From assembly GCA_020343755.1 (NCBI GenBank), contig CP070810.1, positions 744,904 to 756,304 on the forward strand: DNA of 11,401 nucleotides. The letters are read 5' to 3'. Source of the stretch: Dehalococcoidia bacterium. GTDB lineage: Bacteria > Chloroflexota > Dehalococcoidia > Dehalococcoidales > E44-bin46. The notes beneath the pieces are model-generated. The model was not told the origin of the DNA. It was given only the letters and a program-made list of their open reading frames with translations, and made no database searches. Below, piece by piece: positions 6,347-11,401 of the stretch (position 1 is the stretch's first letter; the number at the start of each line of letters is the position of its first letter). The translations under genes were made by a program, and so were the position numbers.

Positions 6347-7738
6347 ATGGTCAAAGAAAATACTGAGCCATCTGAAGTGAGTAGACCAGAGACACCTCCC
6401 AAAATACTAACAAAACCACTTCCTCAAATCCTTGATGAACTGGAGGCCAACATTAGAGCAGCTGCTGAGGCTGCGAGGAAGGCTGAGGAAGCAGCTAAGG
6501 CAGCTACAGGCGCTGCTGACGCAGCTACCGAAGCATCTGCGGAAGCAGCCAAGAGGGCTGAAGAGGCCCGGCAAGCGGGCGAAGAGGCTGCCCAGACGGC
6601 TACCAGGGCAGCTACTGAGGCTGCAGCCAAGGCTGAGGACACAGCCCAGTCAGCCCGAGAAGCCGCTGAGGAAGCAGCTAGGAAAGCTGAGGAGGCGGGC
6701 AAAGGAACCAGAGAAGCCGCGCAATTGTTCAAGCTGACGGCTGATGAGGCTGCCAGGAGGGCTGAAGAGGCAAGTACTGCTGCCAGAGAGGCTGCTGAAG
6801 TGGCAATGAAGGCAGCTGAGGAGGCAGCTGCTCAAGCGGTCAATAAGGCTGAAGAAGCTGCCAAAGGGGCTAGGGAAGCTGCTGAGGCTGGCAAGACAGT
6901 GTCAAACGAGGCTGCCAGGAGGGCTGAAGAGGCAAGCACTGCTGCCAGAGAGGCTGCTGAAGCGGCAATGAAGGTGGCCGAGGAGACAGCCAAAGGGGCC
7001 AAGGGAGCTGCTGAGGCTGCCACTAGGGCTGAGGAGCTAAGTCTAACAGCTAGGGAAGCGGCTATTGCCGTTGCCAGAGCAGATGAGGAGGCCGCTGGCA
7101 GGGCCGAAGGCAAAGCCATTGCGGCCAAGGAGGCAGTTGGGGAAGCCATCGAAGCAGCCAATGCCGCTGCCAGTCAGGCTGACAAAAAGAGCACAGCAGT
7201 TAAGGCTGCAGCTGCTGAATTGACTGCAAACTTGACCACAGAGACAGCTAGAAAAGCTGATGAGGTAGGGAGAGAAACCAAAAGGGCGGCAGCGGTTGCT
7301 TTCCGAGCAGCTGAGGAGGCCAGTAGGAAAGCCGAGCTAGCTGATATAGCTGGAGATGAAGCTATCACGGCAGCGGCTAAAGTATCAGGAGTAATTGCCG
7401 AGAGGGTTGATGAGGCAGGTAGGGCAGCCAAAGAGGCAGCAGCTACCGGTTTTGATGTAGCGGAGAAGACACGCAAGAAAGCCGAGCTAGCTGATATAGC
7501 TGGAGATGAAGCTATCACGGCAGCTATTGGAGCTTTGGACCAATTAGTAGGGAGAGCCGAAGAGGCAGCCACTAGGGCTGCGGAATCCTTCGAGAAAACA
7601 GAAGAAGTCCTGCTGCCCAAATTGGTAAGGAGAGTCCTTTTCTCTCGGGACTTCATGCTTATTGTGTTAGTGACCGTGATTGGGTCGATATTTGCTGCTG
7701 TGGCCATCAGCGTGGGCTTGGGCTCACTGGTCCCGTGA
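6347..7738 (+). CDS. Alanine-rich, long-helix repeat protein with a C-terminal membrane anchor (function unknown)
   Basis: A 463-residue protein that I do not recognise. ATG 6347 was chosen because AAAGGAG lies 8 bases upstream; a GTG 23 codons earlier lacks a ribosome binding site. Residues 1-35 are polar and Pro-containing. From about 36 to 415 the chain is almost entirely Ala, Glu, Lys and Arg in patterns such as EAARKAEEA and STAAREAAE, with almost no Pro, Trp or Cys, predicting one long amphipathic helix or coiled coil. Internal duplications of 54 and 50 residues are visible. A basic stretch (KLVRRVLFSRD) leads into one hydrophobic segment (about 436-457, FMLIVLVTVIGSIFAAVAI), leaving only a few residues after it. 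That is a tail-anchored topology: the helical part most likely lies in the cytoplasm along or away from the membrane. No signal peptide is seen. It resembles low-complexity helical proteins (LEA-like, apolipoprotein-like), but such similarity is compositional and does not assign function. It stands alone between the two metabolic blocks. Confidence 0.8.
   Translation: MVKENTEPSEVSRPETPPKILTKPLPQILDELEANIRAAAEAARKAEEAAKAATGAADAATEASAEAAKRAEEARQAGEEAAQTATRAATEAAAKAEDTAQSAREAAEEAARKAEEAGKGTREAAQLFKLTADEAARRAEEASTAAREAAEVAMKAAEEAAAQAVNKAEEAAKGAREAAEAGKTVSNEAARRAEEASTAAREAAEAAMKVAEETAKGAKGAAEAATRAEELSLTAREAAIAVARADEEAAGRAEGKAIAAKEAVGEAIEAANAAASQADKKSTAVKAAAAELTANLTTETARKADEVGRETKRAAAVAFRAAEEASRKAELADIAGDEAITAAAKVSGVIAERVDEAGRAAKEAAATGFDVAEKTRKKAELADIAGDEAITAAIGALDQLVGRAEEAATRAAESFEKTEEVLLPKLVRRVLFSRDFMLIVLVTVIGSIFAAVAISVGLGSLVP
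6746..6812 (+). repeat. Direct repeat A, copy 1 (67 bp)
   Basis: It differs from 6908-6974 at only 2 of 67 positions, with start-to-start spacing of 162 bases (54 codons). It encodes the EAARRAEEASTAAREAAE segment. Near-identity at the nucleotide level, including silent sites, indicates recent duplication or gene conversion within the gene. Confidence 0.9.
6908..6974 (+). repeat. Direct repeat A, copy 2 (67 bp)
   Basis: This is the second copy of the 6746-6812 unit. Of the two differences, one is silent (the Ser-Thr pair is preserved) and one changes Val to Ala. Confidence 0.9.
7327..7374 (+). repeat. Direct repeat B, copy 1 (48 bp, exact)
   Basis: Identical over 48 bases to 7477-7524, spaced 150 bases (50 codons) start to start. 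It encodes KAELADIAGDEAITAA. It contains the short palindromic stretch GCTAGC. Confidence 0.92.
7477..7524 (+). repeat. Direct repeat B, copy 2 (48 bp, exact)
   Basis: Exact second copy of 7327-7374. Flanking sequence differs, so only this block stayed identical. Confidence 0.92.
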
Positions 7739-7812
7739 CCTGCTACTGGGAATAATCCTACATGAACCTGGGGCTCACACGGGATTAGGGAGGGGGCTAC
7801 TGAGAAAATCTA

Positions 7813-7834
7813 ACAATTTGGCTGATTGTACAAT
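7813..7834. promoter_or_regulatory. Clustered ACAAT/ATTGT half-sites, possible operator
   Basis: ACAAT (7813-7817), ATTGT (7825-7829) and ACAAT (7830-7834) lie together; the last two form the perfect 10-base palindrome ATTGTACAAT. A related ATTGTAACAAT is at 6005-6015. Dyads like this can bind a dimeric repressor, but the site is about 190 bases before the nearest promoter and may be chance in AT-rich sequence. Confidence 0.2.
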
Positions 7835-8023
7835 AATGTGGAAATTCGCATCTTGCCCCTTTCTTGTTCATGCTGGACAGTGGTCTACAGGGAATGTCAA
7901 TAGTCTGGAGTATCCCTTGGCCTGGTCCTACACTACTTTTATACAACGAAGACCATATTCTTAGCCATCCCTCTAGCGGCTTTTTAACCTGGAAACAATC
8001 TCTTGGCGCAAAAATCTGTGTTC

Positions 8024-8053
8024 TTGACTGCTATTTGGGGCTATGATTATAAT
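8024..8053 (+). promoter_or_regulatory. Strong sigma-70-type promoter for the fumarate-reductase-like operon
   Basis: The -35 box TTGACT (5 of 6 consensus positions, 8024-8029), an 18-base spacer and a perfect TATAAT -10 box (8048-8053) lie about 85 bases before the first gene of the operon. Transcription would begin near 8060, giving a leader of about 80 bases. This is the best promoter in the window and argues for a bacterial host. Confidence 0.72.
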
Positions 8054-8110
8054 ATAACGATTTCAGTTTAGATTAAGGGAGCAGGCTATAGACTTCAGGG
8101 TACTCAATGT

Positions 8111-8117
8111 AAAGGAG
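8111..8117 (+). promoter_or_regulatory. Misplaced strong ribosome binding site before the iron-sulfur subunit
   Basis: AAAGGAG lies 21 bases before ATG 8139, too far for normal use. At 8 bases from it is a TTG that would give a two-codon frame (TTG CGG TAA, 8126-8134) ending just before the real start. The gene itself has only a weak AAGAAG next to its ATG. An in-frame TAA at 8118-8120 excludes any longer start. Confidence 0.35.
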
Positions 8118-8138
8118 TAATTATATTGCGGTAAGAAG

Positions 8139-8828
8139 ATGGCTGAACAAGTTCGAATGGTTGACATCTACATTATGGGTAGGCATTATCAGGTTCCTGA
8201 AGGGCTTACCATCATGACGGCGCTGGAGTATTGTGGCTACAGGATGATTCGCGGCTGCGGGTGCCGCGCCGGATTTTGTGGTGCCTGCGCTACCGTTTTC
8301 AACTTTAAAAATGACCCTCAGCTAAGATATGACCTTGCTTGTCAGAAAACTATTGAACAGGATATGTACCTAGTGCAGATACCATTCTTCCCATCGGCCA
8401 AGGCGCTTTACAATCTGGAAGAGGTTGAAGCCACTGGTGAGCAGGTGCTAACCCTTTATCCTGACTTGGTTAAGTGTTTTGGCTGCAATACCTGCACTAA
8501 AACATGCCCTCAGGAGCTTGAGGTGATGTGGTTTATGTCTGATGCCCTAAGAGGTGATATTCGTGAGGTGGCTAATAAGTCCTTTGACTGTGTGATGTGC
8601 GGCTTATGTGCAGCTCGGTGCCCACAAGGGTTAGTACCCTATAATATAGCCCTACTATGTCGGCGTCTGTATGGCCGCTATTTGGCTCCTACATCCAAGC
8701 ACTTGGAAGACAGGCTAGCTGAGATAGAGACGGGTAAATTTGATGCCGAGTTAGAAGAATTAAAAAATATGAGCCAAGACAAGCTACGCCGTCGATATGC
8801 TGAGCGTGATATAGAGCCGGCTTACTAA
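8139..8828 (+). CDS. frdB: Fumarate reductase/succinate dehydrogenase-type iron-sulfur subunit
   Basis: A 229-residue electron-transfer subunit. The N-terminal ferredoxin fold carries a plant-type 2Fe-2S motif: Cys42, Cys47, Cys50 (CRAGFCGAC) and Cys68. The C-terminal half has two CxxCxxCxxxCP motifs, Cys113/116/119/123 and Cys151/154/157/161. In ordinary SdhB/FrdB the last motif lacks its second cysteine and holds a 3Fe-4S cluster for quinone reduction; here all four cysteines are present, suggesting two 4Fe-4S clusters, as in HdrC-like and thiol:fumarate reductase-type proteins. The protein stops after these motifs, with no CCG (Hdr) domain. It is the first gene of the operon, 26 bases before the flavoprotein gene, and should relay electrons between the flavin and an as yet unknown partner. 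ATG 8139 is the only usable start. SdhB/FrdB-like identity is clear; direction and redox partner are not. Confidence 0.88.
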   Translation: MAEQVRMVDIYIMGRHYQVPEGLTIMTALEYCGYRMIRGCGCRAGFCGACATVFNFKNDPQLRYDLACQKTIEQDMYLVQIPFFPSAKALYNLEEVEATGEQVLTLYPDLVKCFGCNTCTKTCPQELEVMWFMSDALRGDIREVANKSFDCVMCGLCAARCPQGLVPYNIALLCRRLYGRYLAPTSKHLEDRLAEIETGKFDAELEELKNMSQDKLRRRYAERDIEPAY

Positions 8829-8842
8829 AAATATTGGGATGG

Positions 8843-8849
8843 AAGGTGG
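8843..8849 (+). promoter_or_regulatory. Ribosome binding site deciding the flavoprotein start
   Basis: AAGGTGG, 5 bases before ATG 8855, overlaps the codons that would follow the alternative TTG start at 8834 and favours the shorter protein. Confidence 0.55.
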
Positions 8850-8854
8850 ACAAA

Positions 8855-10516
8855 ATGTATCCCACTTATATGAAAGAAAGTATCAGAAAAGTAGAGGCTA
8901 CCAGGGAAAGACGGCTAAAAGAGACATTCCCTCGCATCACTGAGGAAGAAAAAACATCTCTGTTGCAGAAATTTCACCCTGACTTTATCAAAGAAGGTAT
9001 GCGTGAGCTACTAGTAGGATCAAACAAAGGTGAGCGTACACCCAATGAGATGGCTGACGTGCTAGAGGGAAACAGCCGTATTAACCCTGATAAGATTGAC
9101 CTTGATAAGATTGATTATGATGTAGATGTTCTCGTGATTGGTGGTGGGGGGGCTGGGGCATCAGCAGCGCTCCTGGCTCAGGAAAACGGAGCCACTGTCC
9201 TATTAACAACCAAGCTACGCCTAGGTGATGCCAACACCGTAGGAGCTCAAGCCGGAACCCAGGCAGCCGATAGACCTAATGATTCCCTGGCTATTCATTA
9301 CTTGGATACAATGGGTGGGGGGCGCTTTACCAATATACCCGAATTGGTAGAGGTATTGGTAAAAGACGCTCCTTCAGTGATTAAGTGGCTGGAAACATTG
9401 GGAGTCAACTGGGACAAGAATCCAGACGGTTCAATGCATGAACTATCCGGCGGTGGTGCGTCAAGGTTAAGGTTGCACTCAGCCCGAGATTATACTGGTT
9501 TAGAGGAAATGCGCGTCCTGCGGGATGAGGTCAAGAATAGGAAGATAGATTATCTAGAATTCTCACCGACAATAGAGCTAATAATGGATAACAAGGGGCA
9601 AATAGGCGGTGCCATACTGGTGAATCTAGAGACCAACGAATTAAGCTTGGTGCGAGCCAAAGCGGTGGTCATGGCTACAGGGGGCACGGGGCGCCTTCAT
9701 ATTCAGGGCTTCCCCACCACAAATCACTACGGGGCTACCGCCGATGGACTGGTATTGGCTTATCGGGTAGGCGCCAAGTTAATTTTTATGGATACTATGC
9801 AATACCACCCCACCGGTGCCGCCTATCCCTTGCAGATTCTGGGGCAATTGGTTACCGAGAAGGTGAGAACCCTCGGGGCACAGCTGGTCAACGTTGATGG
9901 AGAGCAATTTATCATGCCTTTAGAGCCACGAGATGTTGTCGCCTCAGCTAATATTCGAGAATGCCAGGAGCGTCACAAGGGTATAGAGACACCATCCGGG
10001 GAGGTTGGTGTGTGGCTAGACTCACCAATGATTGACATCATAGGGGGGGAGGGAACTATCGCCCGGCAACTGCCAGCCATGGTTCGCCAGTTTAGCCGCT
10101 TCAACATTGATATAATCAAGGAGCCAATGCTGGTCTACCCTACGCTGCACTACCAAAATGGAGGGATTAAGATTAATACTAACGGAGCGACTATAGTGCC
10201 AGGCCTGTTTGCTGCTGGTGAATGCGAGGGAGGAGTGCACGGTAGGAATAGGCTCATTGGCAACTCAACGCTGGACATATTTGTCTTTGGCAGGAGGGCA
10301 GGTAGAGCAGCAGCTCAATATGCTAAAGAGGTAAAGCTAGGCACGCTGACGCTAGACCATGTGCGCCAGTGGCAGGCGGAGCTTAAACAGGCTGGTTTAG
10401 CTGAATTGCGACCAATCTCACCATTGCTATTACCTAATTATGCCAGACAGCCATATGATTACTTACCCGATTACACTAAACAGATATTAACTGTTGGTCA
10501 GATAAAAGTAGCCTAA
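8855..10516 (+). CDS. frdA: Fumarate reductase/succinate dehydrogenase-type flavoprotein subunit
   Basis: A 553-residue FAD protein of the FrdA/SdhA/NadB family. After an unusual N-terminal extension of about 88 residues comes the FAD-binding GGGGAGASAA (96-105). Residues matching the known fumarate site are present: His318 (YHPTG), Glu335 and Arg338 (VTEKVR), Arg359 (EPRDVV, the proton-donor position), His432 (PTLHYQNGG) and Arg466 (HGRNRLIGNS). This supports genuine fumarate/succinate or close enoate chemistry. The histidine that covalently binds FAD in membrane enzymes (SHTV) is Asn127 here (ANTV), so FAD should be non-covalent, as in soluble relatives. I chose ATG 8855 because AAGGTGG lies 5 bases upstream; a TTG seven codons earlier has no such site. 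It sits between the iron-sulfur subunit gene and a small ferredoxin-like gene, and no membrane anchor gene is seen. Confidence 0.9.
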   Translation: MYPTYMKESIRKVEATRERRLKETFPRITEEEKTSLLQKFHPDFIKEGMRELLVGSNKGERTPNEMADVLEGNSRINPDKIDLDKIDYDVDVLVIGGGGAGASAALLAQENGATVLLTTKLRLGDANTVGAQAGTQAADRPNDSLAIHYLDTMGGGRFTNIPELVEVLVKDAPSVIKWLETLGVNWDKNPDGSMHELSGGGASRLRLHSARDYTGLEEMRVLRDEVKNRKIDYLEFSPTIELIMDNKGQIGGAILVNLETNELSLVRAKAVVMATGGTGRLHIQGFPTTNHYGATADGLVLAYRVGAKLIFMDTMQYHPTGAAYPLQILGQLVTEKVRTLGAQLVNVDGEQFIMPLEPRDVVASANIRECQERHKGIETPSGEVGVWLDSPMIDIIGGEGTIARQLPAMVRQFSRFNIDIIKEPMLVYPTLHYQNGGIKINTNGATIVPGLFAAGECEGGVHGRNRLIGNSTLDIFVFGRRAGRAAAQYAKEVKLGTLTLDHVRQWQAELKQAGLAELRPISPLLLPNYARQPYDYLPDYTKQILTVGQIKVA

Positions 10517-10532
10517 AATTTGGGAGGGCAAT

Positions 10533-10985
10533 ATGCCACTACGTATTCAACGAGATGTCAGGGAAATTGAAGGTATTTTGAATGAAATACTGAATACCAA
10601 AAGCCCGCCGGTGGCTCGGTGTCGTCTCCTTTCCAGCGGGTTCAACCCTGGACATGCGCTGAATATAACTGAAGACATTAGTGAGCACAAGGAATGCTTA
10701 GGCTGTGGCAATTGCATAGATATCTGCCCCTTTTTGTTTCGTGAGCCCTCACGCCGCGAGAAGACAGAGCAGCGGACATCAATGGCGCTAGAAAGCATAG
10801 TCGGCGAGGACTGTGACCAATGTGATGCTTGCATTCTGGTCTGTCCTCAGGTAGATACCACTATTAAGAACTATGTCGTCAACCGCCGTATGGTAGAAGT
10901 TATGTCTCGCCTAGAGCAACGAATAGGCGATGAAGATGAGCCTGATTTAGACCTGTTCCTGGAAGAAGCCTTAAGCCAAGCTTAA
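10533..10985 (+). CDS. Small 2x[4Fe-4S] ferredoxin-like subunit of the fumarate-reductase-like complex
   Basis: A 150-residue protein with two complete CxxCxxCxxxCP motifs, Cys55/58/61/65 and Cys94/97/100/104, so it can bind two 4Fe-4S clusters. The spacing between motifs is 28 residues, longer than in a small bacterial ferredoxin, with a charged insert (about 70-83). An N-terminal 50-residue segment with one extra Cys (Cys30) and an acidic C-terminal helix surround the cluster domain. Start ATG 10533 follows GGGAGGG closely, 16 bases after the flavoprotein stop, so it is translated with it. It has no signal peptide or membrane helix. Its place in the operon suggests a third subunit that links the flavoprotein/iron-sulfur pair to a soluble donor or acceptor such as ferredoxin, or to the acyl-CoA dehydrogenase that follows (inference). 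Confidence 0.82.
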   Translation: MPLRIQRDVREIEGILNEILNTKSPPVARCRLLSSGFNPGHALNITEDISEHKECLGCGNCIDICPFLFREPSRREKTEQRTSMALESIVGEDCDQCDACILVCPQVDTTIKNYVVNRRMVEVMSRLEQRIGDEDEPDLDLFLEEALSQA

Positions 10986-11007
10986 CTTACTCAAGGAGAG
11001 GCACTAA

Positions 11008-11401
11008 ATGGATTTTGAGATACCACAAGAACTAAAAATGGTGCAAAGCCTGGTAAGAGACTTTGTTAACGACCAATTAAAGCCCCTGGAGAGAGATATC
11101 CTGGGACGAGCTGCTGACCTGAGTGATGCCCGAATGTCTCTGCCTGAGGAGACCGAGGAAAAACTGGTTAAGCTGGCTAATGACATAGGGCTATGGGGGA
11201 TAAATATACCGGAGGAGCTTGGTGGCGTCGGCTTGGGCACTTTATGTAGTTGCCTGGTTGAGGAAGAGCTAGCTCAGACGATTATTCCTTTCAATTTTGG
11301 GGATGTCACCCCTATTCTTTTTGACTGCAATGCCCAACAAAGGGAAAGATACTTCCTACCCGTACTTAATAGGCAAAAATGTGCTTACTTGGCACTAATG
11401 G
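11008..11401 (+). CDS. Acyl-CoA dehydrogenase, N-terminal part, truncated by window edge
   Basis: 131 codons are visible and the frame stays open to the right edge. ATG 11008 follows AAGGAG about 9 bases upstream and lies 22 bases after the preceding stop, so it belongs to the same operon. The visible part is the N-terminal helical domain of flavin-dependent acyl-CoA dehydrogenases: an opening DFEIPQELKMVQSLVRDFV helix, then LANDIGLWGINIPEELGG, the family-typical G-x-x-x-x-x-PEE-GG signature, then a GLGTLCSCLVEEELAQT helix. These enzymes oxidise acyl-CoA to enoyl-CoA and pass electrons to an electron-transfer flavoprotein. The catalytic base and FAD contacts lie beyond the edge, so substrate and activity cannot be judged. 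Placement beside a fumarate-reductase-like complex suggests electrons from acyl-CoA oxidation could be linked to it (inference). Confidence 0.88.
   Translation, partial: MDFEIPQELKMVQSLVRDFVNDQLKPLERDILGRAADLSDARMSLPEETEEKLVKLANDIGLWGINIPEELGGVGLGTLCSCLVEEELAQTIIPFNFGDVTPILFDCNAQQRERYFLPVLNRQKCAYLALM

Larger units (their letters stand above)
7739..8138. other. Non-coding region upstream of the fumarate-reductase-like operon
   Basis: These 400 bases hold no gene I can support. Two short open frames (ending near 7964 and 8046) have no ribosome binding site and no family pattern. The stretch contains ACAAT/ATTGT half-sites at 7813-7834 and a strong promoter at 8024-8053, followed by a leader of about 80 bases. 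I found no clear intrinsic terminator for the alanine-rich gene: the only candidate before a T run, near 7963-7985 (AGCC/GGCT then TTTTT), has a 4-bp stem and is too weak. Confidence 0.6.

Noticed and set aside
6424..7707. Long antisense and shifted frames across the alanine-rich gene
   Set aside because: GC-rich alanine codons suppress stops in other frames, so these are composition shadows. The forward frame has a good ribosome binding site and a sensible membrane anchor.
7963..7985. Possible intrinsic terminator (AGCC/GGCT followed by T run)
   Set aside because: The stem is only 4 bp with an 11-base loop, too weak to call.
7680..8046. Two short plus-strand frames (94 and 60 codons) after the alanine-rich gene
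   Set aside because: They have no ribosome binding site or family pattern; one overlaps the end of a supported gene, and both overlap the region leading to a strong promoter.
1..11401. Archaeal origin of the window, suggested by type II GAPDH and two-subunit aconitase X
   Set aside because: The consensus -35/-10 promoter at 8024-8053 and the fumarate reductase and acyl-CoA dehydrogenase context fit a bacterium better. Not excluded without marker genes.

Overview
The window looks like part of a bacterial chromosome from an anaerobic or facultative, probably uncultured lineage. I favour Chloroflexota (Dehalococcoidia-like) at moderate confidence. The reasons are inference: an archaeal-type (type II) glyceraldehyde-3-phosphate dehydrogenase and a two-subunit aconitase X sit beside an acyl-CoA dehydrogenase and a soluble fumarate-reductase-like complex, while ribosome binding sites are classical AGGAGG types and one promoter has a perfect TATAAT box. 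No rRNA, tRNA, CRISPR array, insertion sequence or phage gene was seen.

Left part (1-5753, minus strand): a six-gene block read right to left. It holds malic enzyme, the alpha subunit of a class I Fe-S fumarase, the large and small subunits of aconitase X (stop and start codons abut), an iron-containing alcohol dehydrogenase, and the start of type II GAPDH, which runs off the left edge. Gaps are 0 to about 110 bases, so the first four genes at least look like one operon. The fumarase beta subunit is not here; the aconitase X pair occupies the place where it might be expected.

Middle (5754-8138): a 593-base divergent non-coding region, then one plus-strand gene for a 463-residue alanine-rich, helical, repeat-containing protein with a single C-terminal membrane helix, then a 400-base non-coding stretch that ends in a very good sigma-70-type promoter.

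Right part (8139-11401, plus strand): an operon with tight spacing. It encodes an iron-sulfur subunit (one 2Fe-2S and two 4Fe-4S motifs), a fumarate reductase/succinate dehydrogenase-type flavoprotein, a small protein with two 4Fe-4S motifs, and the N-terminal part of an acyl-CoA dehydrogenase that runs off the right edge. No membrane anchor subunit is seen.

Taken together, malic enzyme, fumarase and the fumarate-reductase-like complex could form a C4-dicarboxylate route (pyruvate/malate/fumarate/succinate) encoded from two diverging blocks. The flavoprotein keeps the residues known to bind and protonate fumarate but lacks the histidine that covalently holds FAD in membrane-bound relatives. 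The least explained items are the aconitase X pair (substrate unknown here), the orphan fumarase alpha subunit, and the alanine-rich tail-anchored protein between the two metabolic blocks.
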